From assembly GCF_004299445.1 (NCBI RefSeq), contig NZ_SCTC01000022.1, positions 1 to 64,000 on the forward strand: a DNA stretch of 64,000 nt, written 5' to 3'. The position numbers were made by a program, and so were the translations under genes. How positions within the stretch are numbered: position 1 is the first letter of the stretch; every line of letters begins with the position of its first letter. The notes below the pieces were generated by a model that ran no database searches, was not told the origin of the DNA, and saw only the letters and a list, made by a program, of their open reading frames with translations. Shown in pieces: positions 52,503-60,604 of the stretch. The DNA is from Phenylobacterium sp. Its GTDB lineage: Bacteria; Pseudomonadota; Alphaproteobacteria; Caulobacterales; Caulobacteraceae.

Positions 52503-54611
52503 ATGATGCAGGTGCGCCTTTCCGCCCTGGCCACGGCGGCCGCGACCGCCCTGCTGGCCGGCTGCGCCAGCGACAGCTCGGCGCCCAACGCGCTCTCCGC
52601 CGCGACCCCGACCTCGACGTCCGAGGGCGCCGCGACGGCGATGCCGTTGCAGATCGACAACTTCATGCTCGCCGACCAGAACTACATGGGTCACGAGCTG
52701 TATCGCGAGGCGGGCGACGCCAAGGCCGTCGTGCTGATCACCCACGGCAACGGCTGCCCGATCGTGCGCAACCTGGCGCCCAAGGTGAAGGAGCTGCGCG
52801 CCAAGTACGAGCCCATGGGCGTCAAGTTCATGATGCTCAACTCGAACCTGCAGGACAGCGCCGAGGAGGTGGCCAAGGAGGCCGCCGAGTACGGCTACGA
52901 CCTGCCGATCCTGATGGACAAGAACCAGCTGGTCGGCGAGCAGCTGGGCGTCACGCGCACGGCCGAGTTCTTCGTGATCGATCCGAAGACCTGGAAGGTC
53001 GTCTATCGCGGCCCGCTGGACGATCGGCTGGACTACGGCGCGCAAAAGGCCGTGGCGAGCCATACCTGGACCGCCGACGCCATCGAGGCGACGCTGGCCG
53101 GCCGCCAGGCCATGGCCGCCGGCAAGCCAAGCCCGGGCTGCCTGATCGACTTCCCCGACCGCGGCAAGGTGGCCAAGATTTCCTACGCCAAGGACGTCGC
53201 GCCGATCCTGGAAGCCAAGTGCGTGGCCTGTCACATCGAGGGCGGCATCGGCCCCTTCGCGATGACCAGCTACGAGAAGGTCAAGGGCTTCTCGCCGATG
53301 ATCCGCGAGGTCATCCGCACCGACCGCATGCCGCCCTGGAACGTCGACGCCCACATCGGCAAGTGGCAGGACGACAAGAGCCTCACCCCGTCCGAGATCA
53401 AGACGATCGTCCGCTGGGTTGAGCAGGGCGCCGAGCGCGGCGCGGGCCCCGATCCGCTGGCCAAGAAGCGGCCCGCCCTGGCCGAGTGGCCGATGGGCAA
53501 GCCGGACCTGATTCTCGAGATTCCGGCCTACACCATCCCGGCGTCGGGCGTGGTCGACTATCAGCGCCCCGCGGTGGCCAATCCGCTCACCGAAGGCAAG
53601 TGGGTCAAGGCCTCGGCCTACAAGGTGGGCGAGCGTCAGGCGGTGCACCACTTCCTGACCGGCTACCTCAAGGAGATGCCGAAGGACGGCAAGGGCAACG
53701 AGAGCCGCTGGGGCGCCTCGATGGGCGGCTACGCGGTCGGCGCCGAGGCCACGCTGTGGCCCTCCAACATCGGCACCTACCTCCCGCCGGGCGGCGCCGT
53801 GGGCTTCCAGGCTCACTACACCCCCTTCGGCAAGGAAGTGACCGACAAGTCGTACCTGGGCCTCTACTTCTACAAGGACAACGAGAAGCCCGGCCTGGTG
53901 ATGCGCAACTCGGTGATCGTGGACAACTCGATCCGCATCCCTGCCGGCGAGGCGCGCCACAAGGAGACGGCCTCGCTCGACGTGCCGAAGGAAATGCTGC
54001 TGTACTCGGCGTTCCCGCACGCTCACTACCGCGGCTATGCCTCGGACCTCTGGATCCAGTATCCGGACGGCTCGAAGAAGCAGGTGCTGGCGATGCCGCG
54101 CTACGACTTCAACTGGCAGCGCGAATACACCTTCGCCGAGCCGCTGAAGGTTCCCGCAGGCTCGAAGCTGATCGCCAACTACTGGTACGACAACTCCAAG
54201 CAGAACCCGGCCAACCCGGATCCGAGCAAGACCATCGTCTGGGGCGACCAGTCCTGGGAAGAGATGTTCTACACGGCGATCCGCTACCGCTGGGTGGACG
54301 AGACGGCGACCAAGCTCACCAACTACGACGAGCTGATGGACCAGAACCGCCTGTTCGGCATGTTCGACGACAACCTCGACGGCAAGATCCAGCAGGCCGA
54401 GTTCAAGGGTGAACTGGGCGACCGCCTGAAGCCCTTCTACGCTCAGATGGACCAGGACAAGTCGGGCGGCGTCGAGAACAACGAACTGATGGCGGCGCTG
54501 CAGGTCATGCGCCAGCGGATGCGCCAGCAGGCTTCGGGCCATCCGATGCCGTCGGCCCCGGCCGCCACCACCAGCGCGGCCCCCGCGGCCAAGCCCGGCG
54601 GCGGACGCTGA
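52503..54611 (+). CDS. Multidomain lipoprotein: redoxin, heme c, copper-monooxygenase-like and EF-hand regions
   Basis: 702 residues from ATG 52503 with GGGAGG upstream. Lipobox LLAGC at 17-21. Residues about 50-200 resemble a redoxin/thiol-peroxidase-like fold with a single Cys (GNGCPIVRN). At about 240-244 is CVACH, a heme c site, followed by a MPPWN segment. Residues about 330-620 hold HH and HAH (AVHHFLTGY, FPHAHYRGYASDLW), as in type II copper ascorbate-dependent monooxygenase-like domains. The C-terminus has two EF-hand-like loops (DDNLDGKIQQAEF, DQDKSGGVENNEL). A cell-envelope redox role is likely. The order of domains is unusual but I have seen similar proteins called redoxin family. 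Confidence 0.82.
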   Translation: MMQVRLSALATAAATALLAGCASDSSAPNALSAATPTSTSEGAATAMPLQIDNFMLADQNYMGHELYREAGDAKAVVLITHGNGCPIVRNLAPKVKELRAKYEPMGVKFMMLNSNLQDSAEEVAKEAAEYGYDLPILMDKNQLVGEQLGVTRTAEFFVIDPKTWKVVYRGPLDDRLDYGAQKAVASHTWTADAIEATLAGRQAMAAGKPSPGCLIDFPDRGKVAKISYAKDVAPILEAKCVACHIEGGIGPFAMTSYEKVKGFSPMIREVIRTDRMPPWNVDAHIGKWQDDKSLTPSEIKTIVRWVEQGAERGAGPDPLAKKRPALAEWPMGKPDLILEIPAYTIPASGVVDYQRPAVANPLTEGKWVKASAYKVGERQAVHHFLTGYLKEMPKDGKGNESRWGASMGGYAVGAEATLWPSNIGTYLPPGGAVGFQAHYTPFGKEVTDKSYLGLYFYKDNEKPGLVMRNSVIVDNSIRIPAGEARHKETASLDVPKEMLLYSAFPHAHYRGYASDLWIQYPDGSKKQVLAMPRYDFNWQREYTFAEPLKVPAGSKLIANYWYDNSKQNPANPDPSKTIVWGDQSWEEMFYTAIRYRWVDETATKLTNYDELMDQNRLFGMFDDNLDGKIQQAEFKGELGDRLKPFYAQMDQDKSGGVENNELMAALQVMRQRMRQQASGHPMPSAPAATTSAAPAAKPGGGR

Positions 54612-54616
54612 TATAT

Positions 54617-54642
54617 CCTGCGGCGCCCTCGCGCGCCGCAGG
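54617..54642 (+). terminator. Stem-loop after the redoxin lipoprotein
   Basis: CCTGCGGCGC (54617-54626) and GCGCCGCAGG (54633-54642) form a perfect 10-bp stem with a CCTCGC loop, 6 bases after the stop. No T-run follows. Confidence 0.55.
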
Positions 54643-54654
54643 CGCTCTCGGACA

Positions 54655-54731
54655 AACCGCAGAGAGCGCGGAGACACGCAGAGATGACGGATCGCTCGAT
54701 CCCTCTGCGCATCTCTGCGATCTCTGCGGTT
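54655..54731. repeat. Imperfect inverted repeat of CGCAGAGAT-type units
   Basis: Units such as CGCAGAGAG, CGCGGAGAC and CGCAGAGAT on the left pair imperfectly with TCTCTGCG units on the right, around a central GGATCGCTCGATCC palindrome. It lies between the redoxin lipoprotein and the dehydrogenase genes. Confidence 0.7.
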
Positions 54732-54777
54732 CTGCTTTAGCGGCGCCGCAGCGCCAGGACCGTGGCCGGAGAGATCG

Positions 54778-55764
54778 ATGCGCCTGCTGATCTTCGAAAC
54801 GTCGTACCGCCGGCTGCAGGCGCAGATCGACGCGATCCCCGGCGTCGAACCCCTGGTGATGGGCCCCGGCGGAACCACAGTCTCCAACGGCCGCATCCTT
54901 CCCCCGGATCAGATCGACGCCGACGCGGCCTGGATCAACGGCGATGTCTTCTTCGTCCCGGAAGCACGCACCTTCATGGTGACGATGCTGAAGTCGCCCA
55001 GCCTGAAATGGGCGCAGAGCGGGGCGGCGGGCTTCGACAATCCGGTCTTCCAGCAGATCGTCCAGAAGGGCGCCCGGCTCACCACCAGCCACGGCCAGGC
55101 GGTGGGCATGGCCGACTATGTCCTCTGGGGCGTGCTCGACGCGCTGCAGGGCGGAGCCAGGCGCCGCGCCGCCCAGGCCGCGCATAAGTGGGAGCGCTAT
55201 CCGTTCCGCGAAATCTCGGGCTCGCGCTGGGCCATCGTCGGCTTCGGCGCCATCGGCAGGGGCGTGGCTGACCGGGCCCGCGCGTTCGGGGCTCACATCA
55301 CCGGCGTCCGCCGCAATCCCGCCGCCGACGCCTCAGCCGACCAGATCATCCCACCGGCCGACCTGATCTCGATCCTGCCGCAGACCGACGTGGTGGTGCT
55401 GGCCTGCCCGCTGACCGCAGAGACCCGCCACATGGCCGACGCCGCCTTCTTCGGCGCCATGAAGCCGGGCGCGATCTTCGTGAACGTCGGCCGCGGCGGC
55501 CTGGTGGACGAACCGGCGTTGCTGGCGGCCCTGGACAAGGGCGCGCCTGAGCATGCCGTCCTGGACGTCTTCGAGGCCGAGCCCCAGCCCGCCGACGGCC
55601 CGTTCTGGGACCACCCGCGGGTCACCCTGACCCCGCACTCATCGGGCATGAGCACCGGCAACGCGGCCCGCAACGACGCGCTGTTCCTGGAGAACCTCGC
55701 CCGCTTCGTGACGGGCGAACCCCTGGCCAACGAGGCCGACCCCAAGGACGTGCTGGCGGGCTAG
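54778..55764 (+). CDS. D-2-hydroxyacid dehydrogenase family protein
   Basis: 328 residues. NAD-binding IVGFGAIGRGVADRARAFGAHITGVRR (GxGxxG), VVVLACPLTAETRHMADAAFFGAMKPGAIFVNVGRGGLVDEPALLAALDKG (Arg), DVFEAEPQPADGPFWDHPRVTLTPHSSGM (Glu and His). These are the three catalytic positions of the family. It would reduce a 2-keto acid or oxidise a D-2-hydroxyacid; substrate unknown. GGAGAG precedes the ATG. Confidence 0.88.
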   Translation: MRLLIFETSYRRLQAQIDAIPGVEPLVMGPGGTTVSNGRILPPDQIDADAAWINGDVFFVPEARTFMVTMLKSPSLKWAQSGAAGFDNPVFQQIVQKGARLTTSHGQAVGMADYVLWGVLDALQGGARRRAAQAAHKWERYPFREISGSRWAIVGFGAIGRGVADRARAFGAHITGVRRNPAADASADQIIPPADLISILPQTDVVVLACPLTAETRHMADAAFFGAMKPGAIFVNVGRGGLVDEPALLAALDKGAPEHAVLDVFEAEPQPADGPFWDHPRVTLTPHSSGMSTGNAARNDALFLENLARFVTGEPLANEADPKDVLAG

Positions 55765-55788
55765 CCTCCGCCGCGAAGCGGCGGGAGG
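55765..55788. terminator. Hairpin between convergent dehydrogenase and TetR genes
   Basis: CCTCCGCCGC pairs with GCGGCGGGAGG across a GAA loop with one bulge, starting right after the dehydrogenase stop. Shares the CCTCC/GGAGG style of other convergent hairpins here. Confidence 0.55.
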
Positions 55789-55793
55789 TGAAT

Positions 55794-56432
55794 TCAATCC
55801 CCCCAGAGGTCGTGGAGGTCGCCCTTGCGGTTCAGCATGCGGACGGCGCGTTTCACCACCTGCAGCAGGCGTTCGCGCCGGGCGGTCTCGTCGTAGGTCA
55901 TCGAGCCCTTGGCCAGGCCTTCCAGCAGGAAGCGGCCCAGGTCGCGGCTGGTCTGCGAGCGGGGATCGTCCCCGGCGGAGACCAGGGCGCCCACGCGGTC
56001 GCCGCCCAGCTGGGCGTGGTCGAAGGCGCTCTGGGCGCCTGCCAGCCGCTCGGCCAGCATCGGATCGGTGCGCGCGGCGGCCTCCAGCTCGGCGAAGGCG
56101 CGGAACGGCAGCTCGTGCAGCAGGGCCCAGTATGAATCGATCGCCTGCTCGGCGGCGTCGACGCCGGGCGGCGCCGGGGCTGTGGCGGCCTGTTCGAACA
56201 GGCGCGCGCGGGCGAGGTCGATGTGGGCCACCGCCGCCTCGACCAGCTCCTCGCGGGTGGCGAAGTGATAGAGCATCGCGCCACGGGTCAGCTGCGCGGC
56301 GTCGGCGATCACCGCGTTGGAGGCGGCGTGGTAGCCGATCTCGGCGAACAGACGCATCGCCGCGTCGAGAATGCGCGCGCGCGTTCTCTGCGACTTGGGC
56401 GTCGCCCGCATGGAATAGGTTCTGGCGTCCAT
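55794..56432 (-). CDS. TetR-family transcriptional regulator
   Basis: 212 residues from ATG 56432 (alternative ATG 56411). The N-terminal HTH is at about 12-60: SQRTRARILDAAMRLFAEIGYHAASNAVIADAAQLTRGAMLYHFATREELVEAAVAHI. The remaining helices form the ligand domain. It is divergent from the TetR-glycosyltransferase fusion gene. Target and ligand are unknown. Confidence 0.88.
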   Translation of the reverse strand: MDARTYSMRATPKSQRTRARILDAAMRLFAEIGYHAASNAVIADAAQLTRGAMLYHFATREELVEAAVAHIDLARARLFEQAATAPAPPGVDAAEQAIDSYWALLHELPFRAFAELEAAARTDPMLAERLAGAQSAFDHAQLGGDRVGALVSAGDDPRSQTSRDLGRFLLEGLAKGSMTYDETARRERLLQVVKRAVRMLNRKGDLHDLWGD

Positions 56433-56634
56433 CGGACCCAATTTTCAGCGACCTGGGGAGGGCCTGCTCACGCTACGCCCCTAGCAATATGAGGGCGTGT
56501 CATGCCAGACCCTACGTCGCCGCAGGCAGGGCCGGATGCGCCGGAGTGGCTCTTTGTGCGCGGATTGGGCGCCAGGTGCGGCCCTTAGCGCCAGTTTGGG
56601 CGAACGGCGCTCAGCGTTGACTTACCGCTCGAAC

Positions 56635-56657
56635 TCATGACAGTGCCACTGTCATGA
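56635..56657. promoter_or_regulatory. Perfect 23-bp palindrome spanning the start codon
   Basis: Eleven bases, TCATGACAGTG, a central C, then the exact complement CACTGTCATGA. The ATG of the fusion gene (56654-56656) lies within the right arm, and a TTGACT -35-like hexamer is at 56617-56622. This is how a TetR protein represses its own gene; binding is inferred. Confidence 0.65.
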
Positions 56658-58060
56658 AAGCCCCCCTGCCGAACCTGCGCGACCGCCAGCGGGAGGAGAC
56701 CCGCGAGCAGATCCTGCGCGCCGTGGGCCGCCAGCTGGAAACCCGCAGCCTGGAAGACCTGAACTTCGCCGAGATCGCGCGCGATGCGGGCGTGGGCGAG
56801 CGGACGGTCTATCGCCACTTCCCCACCAAGGAAGCGCTGCTGGGGGCCTTCTGGGCCTTCCTGCAGAACGAAGCCATCCGCCAGCCCGACAAGCCCAAGC
56901 CGGTGCGGTCGGACCGCCGCCTGCGTGAGGCGATCACAGCGCCGCGCGACGCCCTGCGGCCCATGCGCATCCTGGTGGCCACCGACGCCTGGGAGCCGCA
57001 GGTCAACGGCGTGGTCCGCACGCTCACCCGCGTGGTCAGCGAGCTCCAGGGCATGGGCCACACGGTGGAGGTGATCCACCCCGGCCAGTTCAAGACCTTC
57101 CCGCTGCCCACCTACGCCGAGATCAAGGTCGCCATCGGCGTCTACGAGCCAGTGCAGGAGCGGTTCAAGGCGTTCGAGCCCGAGGCCATCCACATCGCGA
57201 CCGAAGGCCCGATCGGCCTGGCGGCGCGGCGCATCTGCGTGGAGTGGAAGCTGCCGTTCACGACCAGCTACCACACCCGCTTCCCGGAATACGTCTCGGC
57301 CCGCCTGCCCCTGCCGCTGGCCGCCGGCTATGCGTACATGAAGTGGTTCCACAAGCCGTCGGGCCGGTTGATGGTCGCCACCCCCACCATGCGCGAGGAG
57401 CTGTCGAACCACGGCTTCCGCAACATCTCGGCCTGGTCGCGCGGGGTCGACACCGAGATCTTCCGACCCCGGGCGGAGGGCGAGCCCGACATCTTCGCCG
57501 ACCTGCCCCGGCCGATCTTCCTCTACGTGGGCCGCGTGGCCGTGGAGAAGAACATCGAGGCCTTCGTCGCCCTGGACCTGCCCGGCACGAAGGTGGTCGT
57601 GGGGCCCGGACCGCAGCTGGAGGAGCTGAAGGAGAAGTACCCGGACGTGGTCTTCAAGGGGCCGAAGTCGGGCAAGGAGCTGGCCGACCACTACGCCTGC
57701 GCCGACGTCTTCGTGTTCCCGTCGCTGACCGACACCTTCGGGCTGGTGATCCTGGAGGCCATGGCGGCCGGCACGCCGGTCGCGGCCTATCCGGCGCCGG
57801 GGCCGATCGACCTGATCCCGGGCTCGGCCGCGGGCGTCCTGGCGCTGACCGCCACCGAGGGCCTGCGCGAGGCCTGCCTCCAGTGCCTGGAGCTTGACCG
57901 CAAGCGGGTGCGCGCCTTCGCCGAGAAGTTCTCGTGGCGGGCCTGCGCCGAGGATTTTGTGAAGAACTTGCAGCCCTATCCCGAGCCCGAGAAGACGCGG
58001 TTCTGGCGGCGCCTGCGGCGGCTGGCCCGGGTGCGCCGGCGCGGGCAGGACGCCGGCTGA
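56654..58060 (+). CDS. TetR DNA-binding domain fused to a GT4 glycosyltransferase
   Basis: 468 residues in one frame. Residues 1-80 are a TetR HTH (RQREETREQILRAVGRQLETRSLEDLNFAEIARDAGVGERTVYRHFPTKEALLGAFW) with a short extra helix but no ligand-binding domain. At about 104 begins a complete GT4 (MRILVATDAWEPQVNGVVRTLTRVVSELQGMGHTVEVIHPG, then FPSLTDTFGLVILEAMAAGTPVAAYPAPGP), of the MgtA/SqdX-like mannosyl/lipid transferase type. A second start at ATG 56963 could give the GT4 alone but has no convincing ribosome site. The palindrome over the first start implies the HTH works. The fusion may be real or the result of a deletion that joined two genes. Confidence 0.82.
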   Translation: MKAPLPNLRDRQREETREQILRAVGRQLETRSLEDLNFAEIARDAGVGERTVYRHFPTKEALLGAFWAFLQNEAIRQPDKPKPVRSDRRLREAITAPRDALRPMRILVATDAWEPQVNGVVRTLTRVVSELQGMGHTVEVIHPGQFKTFPLPTYAEIKVAIGVYEPVQERFKAFEPEAIHIATEGPIGLAARRICVEWKLPFTTSYHTRFPEYVSARLPLPLAAGYAYMKWFHKPSGRLMVATPTMREELSNHGFRNISAWSRGVDTEIFRPRAEGEPDIFADLPRPIFLYVGRVAVEKNIEAFVALDLPGTKVVVGPGPQLEELKEKYPDVVFKGPKSGKELADHYACADVFVFPSLTDTFGLVILEAMAAGTPVAAYPAPGPIDLIPGSAAGVLALTATEGLREACLQCLELDRKRVRAFAEKFSWRACAEDFVKNLQPYPEPEKTRFWRRLRRLARVRRRGQDAG

Positions 58061-58181
58061 CCGCGCCGCTCTATGACGCTTTTGTGACATCCGGGATTGG
58101 CGCGGGCCGCAACCCCGCGTAAATCGCCCGGCTCCAGGCTCGACGGACGTTCGAGCGGCGCAGGAGCGTCGAAGCCAGCCG

Positions 58182-58631
58182 ATGGGCAAGAAGACGGACA
58201 GGTTGCGGCCCGAGCCCGATCGGGAGCCGCGCACCCAGTACGCCGCCCTGCCCTGGCGCAAGGGCGCGGACGGCGCCGTCGAGATCCTGCTCATCACGTC
58301 GCGCGAGAGCCGCCGCTGGGTGATCCCCAAGGGCTGGCCGATGAAGGACATGGCGCCGGAGCACGCCGCGGCCCAGGAAGCCTACGAAGAGGCCGGCGTG
58401 CTGGGCGAGCCGCGCCACAAGCAGCTGGGCGTCTATCATTACGACAAGCGCCTGGCCTCGGGCCGGCTGCAGCACGTGCGGGTGATGGTGTTCCCGCTCA
58501 AGGTCACCGAGGCCCGCGACATCTGGCCCGAGATGGCCGAGCGCGACCGCCTGTGGTCGTCGCCCGCCGAGGCCGCGAGCCTGGTCGACGAGCCCGAGTT
58601 GCGGGAACTGCTGGCGAAGTTCAAGAGCTGA
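58182..58631 (+). CDS. Nudix hydrolase
   Basis: 149 residues. The Nudix box is in GWPMKDMAPEHAAAQEAYEEAGVLG: the expected Glu residues are present, but the Arg of the REUXEE core reads Gln (AAQEAYEEAG). N-terminal RTQYAALPWRKGADGAVEILLITSRESRRWVIPKGWP is typical of the diadenosine polyphosphate/diphosphoinositol-type branch. It hydrolyses a nucleoside diphosphate-linked compound, identity unknown. It ends near a convergent repeat. Confidence 0.88.
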   Translation: MGKKTDRLRPEPDREPRTQYAALPWRKGADGAVEILLITSRESRRWVIPKGWPMKDMAPEHAAAQEAYEEAGVLGEPRHKQLGVYHYDKRLASGRLQHVRVMVFPLKVTEARDIWPEMAERDRLWSSPAEAASLVDEPELRELLAKFKS

Positions 58632-58639
58632 GCCCCATC

Positions 58640-58770
58640 CCTCCCCGTCGGGGAGGGACAGATCGCGGAGCGATCAGGGTGGGGAAGTGTGGGCCGGAAT
58701 GCAGAGGTCAGGGAGGATCAACACGCCCCCGCCCGGCCTCGGCTCCGCCTCGTCCACCCTCCTCGGAGGG
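58640..58770. repeat. Intergenic repeat with CCCTCCCC/GGGGAGGG ends
   Basis: CCCTCCCC-GTC-GGGGAGGG (58640-58658) is a perfect hairpin, and CCCTCC-TC-GGAGGG (58757-58770) a second near the other end. It lies between the convergent Nudix and phnE genes and looks like a relative of the element at 33076-33277. Confidence 0.65.
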
Positions 58771-58778
58771 AGGGAAGG

Positions 58779-59591
58779 CTAGAGAAGCCGCCCGCGGATC
58801 GCCTGACTCAGCATGTCGATGCCGACCACCGCCACGATGATCACGATCACGATGGCGCCCGTCTCGGAATAGCTGAAGCTGTTCATGCTCTCGTACAGCA
58901 CCTGGCCGATGCCGCCCGCGCCGATCAGGCCCAGCACCGTGGCGCTGCGGCTGTTGGATTCGAACCGGTACAGCGCATAGCTGGTCCACAGCGGCGCCAC
59001 CTGGGGGATCACGCCCCAGACGATCTCATGCAGCTTGGCGCCGCCGGTGGCGCGCACGCCCTCGACGGGGCCGCGATCGATGGACTCGGTGGCTTCCGAG
59101 AACAGCTTCGCGAGCACGCCCGAGGTGCCGATCGCCAGCGCCATCACGCCGGCCAGCGGCCCCGGCCCCACGGCCACCAGGAAGATCATGCCGATGACCA
59201 GATCCGGGATCGATCGGACGATGTCGAGCGCGCGGCGGATGGGCCACTGGATGAACCACGGCGTGATGTTGCGCGAGGCGAGCAGGCCCAGCGGGATCGC
59301 CGTCAGGATCGCCAGGAACGTGCCCCAGATCGCCATCTGGATCGTCTGCCACATCTTGGAGACGTAGAGCTGCCAGTTGGTAAAGTCGGGGGTGACGAAC
59401 CCGCGTCCCAGCTCCTGCATGTTGGACGAGTTCGAGAACAGCAGCGGCAGCTTGTAGAGCTCGGCCGGGCCGAACGCGATCAGCAGCAGAGCGACCAGCA
59501 CGCCCCAGATCAGGAGATCCGGGACCTTCTGGGCCAGCGTCTTCTGTGGCGGCGGCGGAACCGCGCCGGCGGGACTCGTCGTCGCGGTCAT
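58779..59591 (-). CDS. phnE: Phosphonate ABC transporter permease PhnE
   Basis: 270 residues from ATG 59591, overlapping phnD by 4 bases. About six membrane segments; MWQTIQMAIWGTFLAILTAIPLGLLASRNITP and the coupling loop EGVRATGGAKLHEIVWGVIPQVAPLW (EAA-type motif) are PhnE signatures, as is ESNSRSATVLGLIGAGGIGQVLYESM. It is the membrane channel of the phosphonate/phosphite importer. A longer frame to 60449 covers it and is spurious. Confidence 0.93.
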   Translation of the reverse strand: MTATTSPAGAVPPPPQKTLAQKVPDLLIWGVLVALLLIAFGPAELYKLPLLFSNSSNMQELGRGFVTPDFTNWQLYVSKMWQTIQMAIWGTFLAILTAIPLGLLASRNITPWFIQWPIRRALDIVRSIPDLVIGMIFLVAVGPGPLAGVMALAIGTSGVLAKLFSEATESIDRGPVEGVRATGGAKLHEIVWGVIPQVAPLWTSYALYRFESNSRSATVLGLIGAGGIGQVLYESMNSFSYSETGAIVIVIIVAVVGIDMLSQAIRGRLL

Positions 59592-60604
59592 TGGGCGGCG
59601 GCGGGCTCGATGGCGCGCTTCTGGGCGGCTTCGGCGCGGATCTTGTCGAACTCGGCCTGGGCCTTGGCGATGCGGCCGGCGTCGCCCGAGCGCTTGGCGG
59701 CGGCCAGCGCTTCGCCGGCCTCCATCTCGCGCACCGGATCCAGGTAGCTGTTGTCGGCCGGCTTGAAGCCGCCATAGGCCAGGCCCTTCAGGACCTCGCG
59801 CTGGCGGGCGGCCTTCTCGTCCGTGCCCGTGCCGTAGGTCAGGAAGAACTGGCGGATCTTCTCCTTCAGCGCCGGGTCCAGGTCGCGGCGCACGACGATC
59901 GACGACTCCGGCAGCGGCGGGCTCTCCCAGATCGTCTCGACCTTGGCGGCCAGCTCGGGGCTCTGGCGGGCGAAGAACAGCAGGCCGACCGAATTGTTGG
60001 TCGCCACGTCCAGAACGCCGTTGGCCACCGAGAAGGCGTTGGCCTGGTGACTGGCCGAGCGCACCGACTTGAAGCACTTGGCCGGCTCGATGTCGCGCGG
60101 CGTGAACAGGTAGGTCATCGGCGCCAGCGTGCCCGAGGTGGACTGGGTGTCGCCAAGGCCGAAGTTCAGGGTCTTGTCGCAGGACAGGACCTTGTCGAGC
60201 GTGATCCCGCTGCCCTTCTTGACGATGATCACCGACTTGTAGGTGGCCTCGCCGCCGGCATCGACCACGCGGCCCAGCACTTCGGCGTCGGCCCGACGCA
60301 CCGCCTGCAACGCAGGCGAGGCCGAGAACCAGCCCATGTGCACCTGCTTGAAGCGCATCGCCTCGACCAGGCTGGTGTAGTTGGTGGCGAAGTAGGGCTT
60401 CACCTTCACGCCGATCGACTCCGACAGATCGGTGAGCAGCGGCGTCCACAGCGGCTCCATCGACGCTTGGTTCTCGGCCGACAGGATCGAGAAAGTCAGT
60501 TCGGTGGGCGCGCCGGTGTCGGCGGCCTTCTCCTGGGGCCTGCCGCAGGCGCTGAGCGCCAGCGCGGCCGCGGAGAGGGTGAGGATGAGGGTGCGGCGGA
60601 TCAT
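59588..60604 (-). CDS. phnD: Phosphonate ABC transporter substrate-binding lipoprotein PhnD
   Basis: 338 residues from ATG 60604, overlapping phnC by 4 bases. Lipobox LALSACG. The mature part shows ELTFSILSAENQASMEPLWTPLLTDLSESIGVKVKPYFATNYTSLVEAMRFKQVHMGWFSASPALQAV and DVATNNSVGLLFF, a PhnD-type periplasmic binding protein. It captures a phosphonate or phosphite. An unusual long C-terminal helical extension is seen (GEALAAAKRSGDAGRIAKAQAEFDKIRAEAAQKR). Confidence 0.92.
   Translation of the reverse strand: MIRRTLILTLSAAALALSACGRPQEKAADTGAPTELTFSILSAENQASMEPLWTPLLTDLSESIGVKVKPYFATNYTSLVEAMRFKQVHMGWFSASPALQAVRRADAEVLGRVVDAGGEATYKSVIIVKKGSGITLDKVLSCDKTLNFGLGDTQSTSGTLAPMTYLFTPRDIEPAKCFKSVRSASHQANAFSVANGVLDVATNNSVGLLFFARQSPELAAKVETIWESPPLPESSIVVRRDLDPALKEKIRQFFLTYGTGTDEKAARQREVLKGLAYGGFKPADNSYLDPVREMEAGEALAAAKRSGDAGRIAKAQAEFDKIRAEAAQKRAIEPAAAQ

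Noticed and set aside
58779-60449. A 556-residue open frame on the minus strand
   Set aside because: The upstream half is phnD out of frame; the true phnE starts at 59591.
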